Source: Atherinomorus stipes (taxonomy: Eukaryota > Chordata > Actinopteri > Atheriniformes > Atherinidae). Taken from it: a stretch of DNA of 64,000 bases. The position numbers and the translations under genes are program-made. Below the pieces are notes generated by a model. The model saw only the letters and a program-made list of their open reading frames with translations, was not told the origin of the DNA and made no database searches. The stretch covers positions 2,277,001 to 2,341,000 of the forward strand of contig JALJCO010008621.1 of NCBI GenBank assembly GCA_023101725.1, read 5' to 3'. How positions within the stretch are numbered: position 1 is the first letter of the stretch; each line of letters opens with the position of its first letter. Positions 1-12,589 of the stretch are shown piece after piece.

Positions 1-289
1 TTAGGCTCCTCACACTGAGTCTGTGTGCTGTGGCAAGGGCCATAAGTCCTGTGACAGCGACCTTGAACGAGTGTGTGTGTTCATCCATGTGCAACAATTA
101 CCGGCATCTTTGCCTGTGTGTTTGTGTGCGATATCTCTTCCTCTCCCCTCCACTCCTTCCTTGTCAAGGCCATTGGTGATCAGTGGAGGTTAAAAGTTAC
201 AAATCACCCCTCCTCCCCCACCCCTGCCCTCCAACTCGTTCCACCCTCCACCCACCCCACCTCTCCAACTGTCCTCACTCTCACCCAGG

Positions 290-420
290 CAGGGGCCTCT
301 GGAGGCCTGAGGTCTCATTCATATTTGGAACTGTGGCTCCTGTTGAGGTCTGCAGGGGATCAGAGGCAGTGGAGGGCAATTACTCCTTTGCCTTAATTGG
401 CATTATCATTTTAGCAGGTT
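290..420. promoter_or_regulatory. Candidate conserved noncoding element
   Basis: This stretch has balanced composition, no simple repeat, and a run of homeodomain-type cores (GGCAATTA, CCTTAATTGG, CATTATC). That texture is usual for enhancers in developmental gene deserts. The call is inference from sequence texture about 14 kb upstream of mafb. Confidence 0.25.
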
Positions 421-2399
421 GACAGAGATGGATCACCAGGCAGGACCCTGCTACAGTACTGTCAGGACAGGAGCAGGGGGAGGAGGCGCAGGGAGACAGA
501 GTGTTGGCCTGGTGGCCATGATATGAGGAAGACTAAAGGGAAAAGAAAATGTAGGTGGAAAAACGGAAAAGAAAATGAAGGGCAGAAGCAAGGAAATAAA
601 TCAGATACATCAGCTGAACAACGTGAGCTAATAACTCCTATTACACAAGGAATGTCTGTGAGGAAACTGTGTGGGCCGGCAGCTCTTTGGGTCTGTGAGG
701 ATTTGCTAGCACTCATGTGTGTGTATGTTTCTTTTTTTTGTTTACTCATGTGTGTGCATGTTGGGGGAAAGGGCAGGGGAGTGGAGATGAGGTGTATTAC
801 TGTAACCCTGTGTGAAGCCTGGCGAGGGCCTAACGAGCAGCATGGCAGCGGCTCCATAACTCAGCTCCTGTAAAGCTGTCAGTAGAATTAAGAGGCCCCC
901 ATTATAGGTTGGCCATACAACTGCCTCAATGCAAAACACCAGTCTTGTCCCCGGGGCCAGAGGCAGCAGATAATTTTAGCTACTTAGTGAATCATCTTCA
1001 AAGTTGGAGTCAAGCTTTATCAGCTCTGTGGTTGCAGGCTCCACATTTAGTACATTTTCTTACTCTAAAATTATTCCAAGTCAGTTTAGTCTTTCTCTAC
1101 TTTTTCATCACAAATTTTCAGGTTTCCCATCTCGGAATACCCCAAATTCCCATAGTCCTGAGAGACTGAACCTGACAACACACCAGAGAAATGCAACGAT
1201 AAAAAATTATTATACAGCTGTCCATCCTGAATTATTGTTCTGTCTGTTGATAATCCCTTATCTGTCTCTTCCTGGCATCCAACAAAATCTGTCACTCTGA
1301 CTATAAAAAAGCAAGGAATGGTTGATGGAAGATGATGAACTGGGTGAAGGGAGGAGGGCGGGTGACTTTCTGCCTCTTTTAGGGAAAGAATATACTTGAA
1401 GGGAATACTGGAGTCTCTTTCTCTCTCTTCCCTGATATGAAAAATGAAAACTATAAGGGAGACAATAATAAAAATAGCAGTATGAGTGGACAGGCCGGAG
1501 CAGTCCATTACTCACAGCTGCTTTTGGCTGCGTGGTAAAAATGTGCTGCTCACTGCAAAAGCATGCATCACCGCCGGCCCAAAACAAATGGGCTGTCTCC
1601 AACGTATTTACCTCCAATTGTTCAAGCTTTTGGTGGGGGAGCTGCTGCCTGTCCAGAAAACTCAGGCCTGTCCATCTGCAGGACATGAGAGTGCGGTTAT
1701 TCGAAAACGGGATGAAAGTGATGTTAGAAGCTCTGGATGACACAGGAAAAGGACTGAAGCGCACCACAGTTGTATGAGATCAAATGACAAGTTTACTGCC
1801 AAAAAAATGAAATGACAATTTTCCTTTTTTATTATTTTTGTGTAAATTTTTGTTTACAATAAGCATATTTAAAACAAATAATATAAGGACCTTTATGCAC
1901 ATTCAGGAAATGAGAAAGAATCAGAAAATGCTAAAGAATGAAGAACAGTCCTGACTTTTAGAAGCAGATGCTTCAAACGTGTATTTAAGTCTATAATCCG
2001 CTGTAAAATCTACTTGTTAAACATTTCACCATGAAACAACTATAGGTTTAAAAGAACTGAGGTTTGAAGTGTGGGAATAAGAAGATGATTGTGACCATGA
2101 ACATGGAGAGGACTGCTTCCAACATACATTTGTCTAAACAGCAAACTTATTGACCTGGAAAGACAAGCAAAGCCTCTTGGGAGTTGTTATTTTTTGTGTT
2201 CGCGTGTGTTGGTTTCATGATTACAGACACATTTGTTTTCTCTCTGAAGCCATTGATGATTTTGGAAAGGGAGACGGGAAGAAAAGGGAGTGCTGTGTAT
2301 AAACAGAACAGAGAAGACAGAAGGAGCGAGGAAGAAGGATTCACGTTAACTACAAATTTAACTCGACTCGCCCTCCCTTACCACACAGTCTGAAGTTAA

Positions 2400-2860
2400 A
2401 GAGTGTCCCGGGGAGGCTGTGACTGTAGCCCTTTGATGGTGGGTAATAATTTAATGTGGCGTGATGTTTTTGGCACTTATCTCTATATTCCTGATCATTT
2501 TGGCATCAAACAGCCAATCAGAACAATAGTGGACCCCTGCAGAGCCGGAGGCTGGGATGTGAGGCAGCTTCATGGTGCAGCTTTACAGCTCAGCATCTCC
2601 CATCTCCTGGTGTGATACAGCTGTGCTTAATGACAGAGCCCCACTTTTAAATGGCCCTCCTGATTAAGATGGCTCTCCACTTCGCTCCTGTTTATCTCCA
2701 GCATGGTCGTTAGCTGGGATGGGTTCGCTAATGATGAGTAGTTTACAATATGGCACTTTGGCATAATCGGCCTCCTGTCATCATCTTCTGACAGAAAGAA
2801 GCCCACCCAGCTCCAGCCTGTAGCTCTTTTACACGCTGTCCATCTGAAATACAACAAATT
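2400..2860. promoter_or_regulatory. Candidate conserved noncoding element
   Basis: About 460 bases without simple repeats. It contains several TAAT/ATTA cores, a CCAATCAG motif near 2514, a CCTGATTAAG motif near 2659 and a GCTAATGATGAG motif near 2728. No coding frame or transposon signature is visible. It could be a cluster of enhancer sites for mafb, but this is inferred from composition only. Confidence 0.28.
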
Positions 2861-3800
2861 GAGAAAGCATCAGATTAACATGAATGAGCAGACATATTTA
2901 CATTAATGATAATACATTCTTAAGTATGTCAGGCATCGCCTGATGATGTCACATCAAAGAAAATGCTGGAAGCCTGAATGGTAATCGGTAAAAAGCACCT
3001 TCACTGTCTCCATCACATTATGGGACAATCAGAGATTGAAATGTATCTAACAACTGCATTTTCATTATCTTACAGCATCCGCTCTGACTGCTGTGGGTTT
3101 GATGTGTGTGTGGGTGTGTAAAATAAGGTAAAGCACACAAAATGTAATAAAACGAATAAAGCTAAAAGGAGCAATGAAAGGGGAATTGGGAGCAGGGAGG
3201 TGCAGATGAAAGAAAATGTGTGAGGGAGAGAGAGTGGTTATTTAATTTATATGGGGAGTGGGAGAGAGTGGCATTGATACATGGGTTTGTTAGTCAATTG
3301 ATAAAGGAGAGGAAATTTCTAAAAAACATTCATCACCGGGAGATATGGCCACCATACATCACCTTTTTGCAAACAACAAGGGCTAATATTTATTCCTGGG
3401 AGGGACAGAATGACCCTCACACACACATGCATACAGACATGCACAAAGCAGATCACCATAACCTAATTAAGCTGAGAGAATAGACCTTAATTGGAAAAAG
3501 AAAACTGAATTCTAAGTAACAACAAAAACATCTTCTCCCTTTATTGCAAATGTGATCACCTTTATGCTGTTGCTGTGTGGTTCTTTTTCCTTAAATCCGC
3601 TGGATAATACCTTTGCATACGTGTGTTAGTCCTGCAGCATTTGCACTGATGTGTCTGGCAGAGGGGGCCACATAAGGAGACAAATCTGGTGGGTGTACAT
3701 AGTTAGCTGAATGCACTCACTATAACCTATATGTCAGGAACAGACAGTAGAGTGTCTGTGTATATGCATCATCCACATAATCTAAAAAAGCTAATCCCCC

Positions 3801-3802
<2 letters not shown>

Positions 3803-3831
<29 letters not shown>
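3803..3831. repeat. (CA)n microsatellite
   Basis: About 14 uninterrupted CA units lie between CTTCAC and CGTAAA. The length suggests it is likely to be polymorphic. Confidence 0.97.
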
Positions 3832-3833
<2 letters not shown>

Positions 3834-5519
3834 AAAAAGGCACACTTCCTCCCTCGTAATGTATTGGATGTTGAATCCTTCTGATACATTGCTGCAGGCA
3901 GAATCTTTCATCTTCGCCTCTTTCCTCATTCAGTCGACTTCGTGTGGGGAGACTTTTAAATTGTCAAGGCTGAAATTTAATTATTTAATCCTTCATGATC
4001 GATCATTAGTTAAAACATTCAATCCACAAATCCTGCAACTCCCCCTCCGTCCCTTGCCCTTCATCACTACCTCTCCAAACCACCCATTAACAGAGACAGC
4101 ATTTTACAGATGGAGGGTCTGGGGAGGGGGAAAGAAATCAGATTTCATTCACAAAAAAAGAACAATAAATTGAATTTTCATCCCTACAAGTAGTTTCTAT
4201 TTAATTCAACAAATAAACAAATAAATAAATGTGCAAATAGAAATGGCTGCTGTGTGGGTGTTGGGCGTAAGCGTGGGCGTGTGTGTGTGTTGGGGATGTA
4301 TTGGGGGCGTCTTTGTTGCGACTCATAGTCCAGATGGATGACTTGTACAGGGGAGTGTATTTATTTTGCGGCGAGGCGACATCGGGAGATTTGTTATTCC
4401 CTGGCGTTGCCGAGTTTTTCACATTGCTCCACATCCCTGGGACCATATTTCATCCCCACACCCCCAATCCCCAAACAGATTTATTTACAGGCTCTCTTCC
4501 TGTACACCCCCTTTCCAACACATGCATACATACTGCTGCACATATACAGTACACTCATGCATATAAACAAACAACTTCAAGCACTGAGAACTGCAAACAC
4601 ATCTCCTGTGATATCAAATGTGTGAACACACAGGAAACACTTATGACTAAAATACACACACATTTGTTTTTACCTGTGTGCTGTGCTCTCATTATGTTTG
4701 CAATGAGCCCATTCAACATATTTCCATCTATCTGATGGATTTAACAGTTCTTATATACTCAATTAAATTAAGACATGCTGTTAGACTAAGAAAAAGATAA
4801 AATAAAAAAAACAAATTGGGAACAGTATATGCTAAGGAATCTGGGTAAAGAACTTCACTTCTAATGCAAATGTATATAAATGCAGCCACTTTACAAGACT
4901 ATCTCTGAACTGACCTCCAGTTCTGAAAAAAGCTTAAACTGGACATTATATGTACAACTGCCTCTAATGTGGGGGCACAAACTGTATATTTATTTCCCTA
5001 CAGTTATGTCACCCCTCTGCCATGTTGTTGCAGATAAATATAAGATTACAGTATGTACTGTTTTCTCTCTGTTTGGTGTCAAAAGTGAGCTAATTACATC
5101 TCTTTTCTATGTCAAAAGTGTTTCGGACAAAATAGCTGATTTATTTACTCATACACCTGAATCAGTACCTCTACCTCTTACCGCATCTAACCACTCCTAC
5201 AGGTAGCAGGTGGGAGATATGACTGTCTCCATTGTAGAACATCAGAGTGAACTGATTCCTTTAACAGTCCTATTCTCTCAGAAGAAAGGTGGAAAAGTAT
5301 GTGGGGCATTTATGTTCTTTAGATTTAAATACATATATACATATATATACAAATATATGTGCTTTTCCCAACTTTCTTTTCCATTTCTAAGTTCCATTGA
5401 CAGTACATAACGGTATTTTACAGGCTATCTTGATTACACATCTATACAAACCAAAGTGCTACAAGACCTGTAACCCCTGCATGGATTTGGGCAGTGCCGC
5501 CATTGCTGATGTATACAAA

Positions 5520-5672
5520 TGTTTCGGTGGTGGTCGGAGAAGCTGTTGGCGGTCAGTCTGCCCAGGGGCAGCATAGAGACAGATGAGGCGTACATCACCG
5601 AGTATGACTGAGGATCCAACGTAAGCGCTTTGAGTTCCTTACGTTAAAGCACAATATAAATCAAATACATCT
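5520..5672 (+). repeat. Degenerate dispersed teleost repeat (retroposon tail type)
   Basis: The segment has the ordered motifs of a very common fish repeat: CGGTGGTGGTCGGAG, then GTCAGTCTGCCC-AGGGGCAGC, then GTAAGCGCTTTGAG, and finally CAATATAAAT. In better-preserved copies the last parts read AAGCGCTTTG and GCGCTATATAAAT. I recognise the pattern from memory and cannot name the family firmly; a non-LTR retroposon 3' end or SINE is most likely. The copy is diverged and carries no coding capacity. Confidence 0.6.
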
Positions 5673-8006
5673 AATCTAAAACAATTATTTGGTTAGGATT
5701 GAAAATTAAAAATACTTGGTTAGGATTCTTTTTAAAACAACACAAGGATTTGGACTCAAATTTATTATTTGTATCGGTGTGTTATATCATCACCTTAATG
5801 GACATAAAATAGGAGTTGTTGGTTTTCCACAGCCTGAACTTTTGTTCTTTAATGTCCAGCTCCAGCCACTGAATGATGCAAACAGACTAATTAAAGCAGA
5901 AGTAGATCAAAAACTCCAGTTTTCTGGGAAGAAAGACATTAGTGTTTTTAATTGAGTCAGGTGGCTTAGATGAATATGACAAGGCCCTGATGGAAACAAC
6001 ATATTAGTGTCTCAGTTTCTGGCTTAAAGCTGTCAACACTGTGACCAACTCAACACTGTGGAGCTGCAGTTTGAATGAGTGCCATATGCAATACTTCCTG
6101 TAGGTCTTTACACTGTGTCACTTCACTGTTGTTGAGCAATAACAATATGTAGTAATCTCCGTCATTGAGGAGATTACATAGTTTATCTGCAAAGAGAAAA
6201 ACGAGACATAACGAAGGAGAAAGAGAAGCACTTAAACCCAAAATCAAAAAACCTCCTTAACGTCCCGCTTTGTAAAAAGGGAGCTCAAAGCTTAGGTCGC
6301 TTAATAAAGAGGCGAGGACGTGGTGAACTGCCGGGCTCTCAGCTCAGAAATGAACAACCCTAGGATGTGCGTATGGGGGCGTGTGTGCCTGTGTCGGATG
6401 TTAGGGGGGTTCCTCGGCCCTGGGTCTCTCCCTATCTGTGTGAGTAATGATTCAGACTGCCAGTGTGGTGGTGTTATCCCATCTATAACCATTTACACAC
6501 AGCCGCACATACAAACAAACACGCACACACGCACGTGCAGAACATTAATCAGACAGGAAACAGGGCAGGTGGATGGACACAGAGGCAGGCAGGGTTCATC
6601 CATCCAGTCCTAAAACAGACATGCTGTAAACACACAGGGAGACTTTCAGGTGAAAGCAGCTTCACTGGCAGGAGAGATGCGATATTTTCCAATAACAGCA
6701 CAAGCACACACTGTTTATCCCACTGGAACACACTTTATCATAAGATAAAAGCAATCCTTTAAGCATATAACACAGACATTAATGAATGAAAGTATATGTG
6801 CAGCACACATTTCTACACATGTCATCTTTACAGTCAGTGTGGTCTGTATGCTGCTTCTTAACATGCCTCCACTTTTAGAGGTCCACCAAATCCTACAAGG
6901 ATACACCCCTAAGTACGGCTCCAGCTATTATAACACTTCCATATTTCAAATCAAGGGCATATATTCAAGTTAAAGTAAATCTTTTTAGTATAAATTCTCA
7001 TTTTGTTTCGTCACATAAACAGAAAAACAAACTGCATCGGGTTTTTCTTGCTGAAATAAACTGCAAAAGGGGAATAGAAGTTTTTGAACTCTTTAATCAA
7101 GTAAATGTACCAAAAAGTCTAGAAAAGCCTTTCTGAAGTTCACCTATGTATAGTATTAAGGGCTAAATTTAGTAAGCAGGTTAATGTGTAAGTACTGGTT
7201 TAGTATACTTGTTATAATATTACTTATATGATAATTAGATTGTCAAGAATGAAGCCTTTCTGCGTAAACTGCATGTTGCAGACATCCCTGCTGGAGGGGA
7301 GCATGTCTGAACACTGTACAGATAAATCTGAGGGGTTGTGATGTGATTAACAGGAAAGTTGACAAAAAAATTGTTCTAAACCAAAGTTTTTGGACTTAAT
7401 TTAGATATTTGCTGATGTATTGATCATTTGAATGTTTATTACAATCAAACTAACTTTAAAGAAATTAAGTTATGACTCCAAATACATGCTGCTTTTCTAA
7501 GACATTTTAAAGCATGTTCGTTGTTTTGCTTATTATCTAAGAAGTAGATCAATTTGACTCATAAATGTAGTGGAATGGAAAATGCTATTACAATAATAAT
7601 GAATTTTATTGAGGTGCAAGTACAGTATAAAATTATGCTAATTAAGCAGATTGTTTCATGCCAATGTTACAATAAACCTCTTTTATATTAAGAAAGGATC
7701 TCCTTTTGCAGCTCAGATAAACAAGAGTGAAAAGAAACACCCAATAAATCTTTAAATGTGCATAAAATCTCATTTAACAGTGGGACTCCACAGACTGAAA
7801 GTACAGTACATGTATAGTCGCATTCTGGTAAACATATCCATGTGAGACTGTCTTTGTGCAAACAGTTCAGCCAGTAAATAAAACTACCATTACATTACGT
7901 GATGGAAGTGAATGCGAGTCTTTCGTAAATAGTGCTCGTCCTGTGGGTTTAAAGTAGGTTGGGGTGTGGTCCAGTGGTCAGGGAAATGGCCGGATGACCT
8001 GAACTG

Positions 8007-8017
8007 TGCTGAGTCAT
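8007..8017 (+). promoter_or_regulatory. NF-E2/Maf-type site (TGCTGAGTCAT)
   Basis: The sequence TGCTGAGTCAT is an exact match to the classical NF-E2 composite site and to 10 of 13 bases of the palindromic T-MARE bound by Maf dimers. It lies about 6.2 kb upstream of the predicted mafb start. Whether it is used is unknown; such a motif can occur by chance. Confidence 0.35.
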
Positions 8018-8519
8018 GTCCCAGGTGAGGGATAGAGCTGCCTCCACTGAGCTCCGGGACGTGCACTTAACCTGCAGTAATTACTGGAAACAACACTGAG
8101 AACATGGCAACATGGAAGTCGTAGAAGTAGCTGTAGGATTTCAAATTACTCTGATCCTCCTGAGGCACACTGCGGGGAAGCCAGCTGGTATTATAATGTG
8201 GATAGTTGAGCTGGATTCTGAACATCTCTGGGATTTATCAGACAGGAGGCCGTCACTGAAACAAATAACTAAAAGAGCATTTCTTAGATAATTATGGGCC
8301 TTCCACTGGAAGGAATCACACTCGTATGAATAAGCTGACAAATTAAAGACACAAACAGTCTGATTAGGCTGGCAATAAAAGAGAGGGGGAGATGACGAGT
8401 AAATTAGTGGGTGAAAAGCAAGAAATTAGGAGGTAGTAAGATAGCAGAAGGAGAGCTATGCTGATCCAAAACGAGCAGAGGGAGTGAAGAGAAGAGAAAC
8501 AGGGGCAAAGAGGGAGAAA

Positions 8520-8790
8520 GAGAGAAGGACCCTGTGAATGGAACCCAAATGGCTGCTAAAAATCATTAATCTTGTGGGGATCTGTGTCAGCGAACGGCGG
8601 CGACACAAAGAGCTCTCGGAGCAGCAAGGAGAGCAGCTCAGTGACCCGAACCCAATTGGCTGAGAAAGGCCCACCAGGCTTTAATAGACTTTTGCTGATC
8701 CGACACTTGTTTGCTGGGAGCCACAAAGAGGCGATTGCAGGGGCTGACAGAGGCCTGCAGGCCTGGGGGCTCCCCTCCTGGCCCATGATA
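8520..8790. promoter_or_regulatory. Candidate conserved noncoding element
   Basis: A non-repetitive stretch with an AAATCATTAATC core near 8559, a CCAATTGGC motif near 8652 and a GGCTTTAATAG motif near 8678, next to a purine-rich microsatellite. Short frames cross it on both strands, but none has protein-like features. The regulatory role is inferred. Confidence 0.27.
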
Positions 8791-8960
8791 AATGACCAAG
8801 GGTGGGTAGGTCCAGGACCAGGACCAGAGGAGAGGGGCGAGGGAACTGAGAGGCGAAGAGGTCATCACGAAAGGAGGATGGACAGAGAGGGAGAGGAGGA
8901 ATGAAACAGAGTATGAAGGAGTGGAGGGTAAAGATGTTAGAGTGGCATCTGTCGACTGAG

Positions 8961-9097
8961 GAGAGGAGAGGAGAGGAGAGGAGAGGAGAGGAGAGGAGAG
9001 GAGAGGAGAGGAGAGGAGAGGAGAGGAGAGGAGAGGAGAGGAGAGGAGAGGAGAGGAGAGGAGAGGAGAGGAGAGGAGAGGAGAGGAGAGGAGAGGA
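8961..9097. repeat. (GAGAG)n pentanucleotide microsatellite
   Basis: About 27 perfect tandem copies of the 5-bp unit GAGAG, with pure purine on the plus strand. Because 5 is not a multiple of 3, it opens long spurious frames on both strands (RRGEE-type on plus, LLSSP-type on minus). A tract this long and pure is likely unstable in length, and one strand could form triplex-type structures. Confidence 0.98.
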
Positions 9098-9849
9098 CGC
9101 CAGCTTGGCTCTCATTCCTAAAAACGCCTGGAGCAGCATCCACCCACCTCCATATCAATCATGCCCACACACTCAAACACTGCCATTAAACTGACCTGGG
9201 ATCTGCTTGCGCCTGGACCAGCATCTTTATTCTGGCAGTCACAAGTGGACAGTGAGAACAAACTAAGCCGGATCATAAACATTTATGCTTAACACACTTG
9301 ACAGGAGAATAAAAAGTCTTGGATATTACACAGAGACATTTGAAGCCTATTAAAACTCTCTCTTTACTTTTAGCTTAATAACATGCTGGTGCTGTATACT
9401 GCGGGTGACGCATATTTTCCAGAATATTAAATGAAGAGGTTTGACATAACTCAGAGATATGGTCTGACAGATCCATATGCAGACAATTATCCACAAATGG
9501 ATGTCACTCAGTACCAACTTGTTAATGGTGGTTCAGGGTAATACATAAAGAAATGTTCTATGTCAACTTTAAAGACAACATGAAGCAAATGTCATTTGCA
9601 TGATAGAAAAATACATTTCCTTGCGAGTAAAAACAACTCTAATTATGTTTTCAGTGCATCATAAGTTTCTTTGGAATTGCAGTAGCCTCTTGTTGGCTTA
9701 GAAAACACAGATGTAAATTGTGGTTATGACCCGAGAATATGGTCTTTAATTATGTTATGCCTTCACTCTGATATTTGGTTCTTGTGGCGTCGCCTACATT
9801 CTGTGGTCATACAGCCTCAGTTTATAATAAAACCTTATGTCATGCACAA

Positions 9850-10110
9850 GCCTCAGCAAAGAGCCAATTGGAAAGAAGCCAAACTATTGTACATAGCATT
9901 GCAATTTACATTAATGAAATGACCACAGCAAAAGGCAGATTTATTGTCGTTTTTCTTCTGGGATTAAGCCAGTACAGTGTGCATTGACATTTATTTGTTG
10001 TTATATTTACTGCATGTCAATCAGGGACATCTAATCTCAGAAAAGGCCTACAATTATGCCTTGGCCTCCCCATCAGCTTTTTATATCCTCTCTGTCTTTC
10101 TGCCATGTAA
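9850..10110. promoter_or_regulatory. Candidate conserved noncoding element with homeobox cores
   Basis: This AT-rich but non-repetitive stretch holds GAGCCAATTGG, TTGCAATTTACATTAATG, ACATTTATTTG, CATGTCAATCA and CTACAATTATGCC. Closely packed homeodomain and TGTCA-type motifs without simple repeats are typical of vertebrate developmental enhancers. It lies about 4.1 kb upstream of the predicted transcription start. The call rests on texture, not alignment. Confidence 0.32.
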
Positions 10111-11789
10111 AAAAAAAGACCAAATAGCTGCAGTTCTGAAGTTGGCGCGGTCTACACGGGCTAAAAGACTGTGCCACTGATGATACACATCAAACTTTTA
10201 GCAATGAGGAAATGCGCCACCAGAGGCGCCCTGTCACAAGAAATAAACCCTAATTTCTCCTGCAAACACAACTGCCTGAGTGTAACTGCTGTAAAACTGG
10301 GAGAAATTTAGACTGTGAAAGGCAGCTCTGCAGGCAAGGGGGGAGCATGCAGGAGGGCTCTAAACACATAAAGCAATGTTCTTTCCTGATAACAAGATAG
10401 CCAGGATTTTACGTTTTTTATTACCTTTTGATGCTTTCCAGAAATCTCCTCAGTCAATTATCCCTGATGGGGGATATAGGCTGGTCTCTGTCTGTTTACA
10501 CAAACGACACGTCTTAATAATACATGTTTTCACAGCGATAATCGATAAGTGTGGAGTAAACAAGAATGGCTGAGTAACTGTCAGACTGTAAAAGGAGGAT
10601 GTGAGATTATTGACGCAACAGGACCAAAACATGCACAATAAAACTGAGATTTTATAGGCATCTTTCCTATTTTATACCCCAAGAAAGATTAAATTAATGA
10701 ATGAAAGCATTTGTTTAGTGTGATTCTACCCTATCGTGCAGTTGTGATAAAATTAATTAAAGTAGTCGCTACAAAATTCAAATTAGCGATTAAACGTGAA
10801 TCTAATCATTAAGAGTGCAAAGATATGCATCGTGGGGAACTTAATATGACTCCAATTTGAAAAACTAAATAAATGTCCTGATAAGCAAATGACAAGGTGT
10901 TCTACACATAAAAACACATAAAGGTGCAGTTACAGGCATATACGCAACTTCAAACAAACTCGTGATTAATTATAAAATCAGTTACTGTGTTGAAGTAGGA
11001 GTTTTTGGAGGTCGAAGCCGGCGCTGCAGCGTCTGCTCTGCTCGTCTCTTCCCTCCTTCCCGCGTTAAAGCAGCACTTCCGAAAGCATAGTCTCTCCATC
11101 TCCATCCTTCACTCCACCTGTCACGGGCCTTCCACCGCGGCTACTCTTCTTTTTTCTTCAGGAACGATGGAGGAAACAGAGTTAAAACGGACGCAAAACG
11201 TCCAACAGAAGACCAAATAAAACCAACTCTGTTCACCTCAGAAAGAGACAGAAATTCTGGCCTTAAAAAAAAGATCAATAAAATAAGATTAAATAAAATA
11301 TTCCTTTTTGTCCATCTGTCCTCTATGACAGACGGAGTTAGAGTTCGGATCCATAAGGTTCTTGGCAGTGCAATCTGGCCTCCGGACCGCAGGTGCACAT
11401 GCATGGGTAGGTCTTGAAACAGACTAGAAATCCATAAACGTGAGGGGAAATTGTGTGTCGTCCCATAGACAGACCCTGGGCCTCCTATGTGACACCAGCG
11501 GGCCCGTTGCAGGTCCGAGATGTGAGCTGTGGGAAGCTCTGCAGCCTCTCCAGCCTCCATGCGTCAACTGTTAAATGTAACATTTTAAAGGTGATTTTAT
11601 TTCTGTTATTCATTCCTAAAATCCGTAGGATGGGACTCTCATTAGAGGAGAATAAGCAAGCATCAACACTTTTTTTCGCTGTCCATAAGCACACGGATCA
11701 CTTAATAGATCATTAACCACCGATATGCTGCTGACATGGACGCTTTTTTACATCTCGTCTCTCCATTACAGCTTGTGATTACCGAAGGG

Positions 11790-11960
11790 GGAGAGCCGCC
11801 GGCAGGCCTGCACGGATCTATTAGGCGGTGGACTCAGGTTATATTAGAGAGCATTACGACCTAATGGGGCTGCCGCCGGGTCGGCCTCTCTGGGAGGAGG
11901 TTTTAGGTTGGCTCGGCACGACAGGACCGGTTCAGAGCGCTATTGAAGCTGGAGCTAAGC
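11790..11960. promoter_or_regulatory. Candidate conserved noncoding element (GC-richer)
   Basis: A GC-richer island in AT-rich surroundings, containing GAGAGCCGCCGGCAGG, GCATTACGACCTAATGG and CTGCCGCCGGGTCGG. Several CpGs survive, suggesting local protection or constraint. No frame is coding. It could be a proximal enhancer or an upstream CpG island of mafb, about 2.3 kb before the predicted start. Confidence 0.3.
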
Positions 11961-12589
11961 GCTAAAAAGCAGGTGCAGGGAAGAAACAGGACGAATGGAA
12001 CTTGAACGCACTTATATGCTCTTTCCACTAAAATAAAAGAAAAAGAAAAAATTCTATTGCATTATTGGGCGGACGTATAAGGAGACATCCAGGCTCAGAG
12101 AAGAGATGATAAAAGTGTAATTGTCTAAGTTAAATATGAGCGAACTTTATCTGTTTACAAAAAGTTGAAAATTGGATCAGAAATGAAGAACTATAGAACG
12201 TGACCTTTATTTTTCAGTCAATTATCAAAATGTAGTTTAGCCTACTGCACTTACAAAATTTTAAATTAATAAGAAAAAAAGATTGTGACTAATTAGGCTA
12301 TTTATCAATTATTTTTAATTAAATGTTTCATCATAGAACTGTCTTTTCCCCAAAATCGATTTATAATTTGATATCTGTATTTGTTTCCAGATTTTTAAAA
12401 CTCTGTCATAGTTTCACCAAAGTCTAAAACTACTCCTCAGGCCTATATCACTTAAATACAAAATACGATAACCATTATTATTATTATTATCATCATCATT
12501 TAGTGAACATGGATTCTTTTCTCGGTGCTAAAACTCAGCTGATTAAGAACTGGATCTAAATAAATGAGCCTTCATTAACGTATCTCATC

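Larger units (their letters stand above)
1..5519. other. Gene-desert block upstream of mafb, no coding gene seen
   Basis: No open reading frame here shows a recognisable domain, a credible start or a codon pattern. The frames present are short and mostly follow CA/TG-rich or pyrimidine-rich stretches. Three stretches have the even composition and intact-looking TAAT/ATTA and CCAAT-like motifs typical of vertebrate conserved noncoding DNA: about 290-420, 1485-1700 and 2400-2860. Most of the rest is AT-rich unique sequence with one CA microsatellite. No known mobile element was recognised in this block. Confidence 0.6.
5673..8960. other. Noncoding block, no gene seen
   Basis: AT-rich unique sequence with no supportable gene. 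Two things stand out: an exact TGCTGAGTCA motif at 8007-8016, and an even-composition stretch at about 8520-8790. The CA-rich piece near 6490-6540 is low complexity. Confidence 0.55.

Noticed and set aside
1258..1767. 169-codon minus-strand frame
   Set aside because: No domain, Ser/Phe-rich from pyrimidine-rich DNA, and overlapping frames on both strands.
8681..9194. Frames encoding LLSSP or RRGEE repeats
   Set aside because: They are translations of the (GAGAG)n microsatellite, not proteins.
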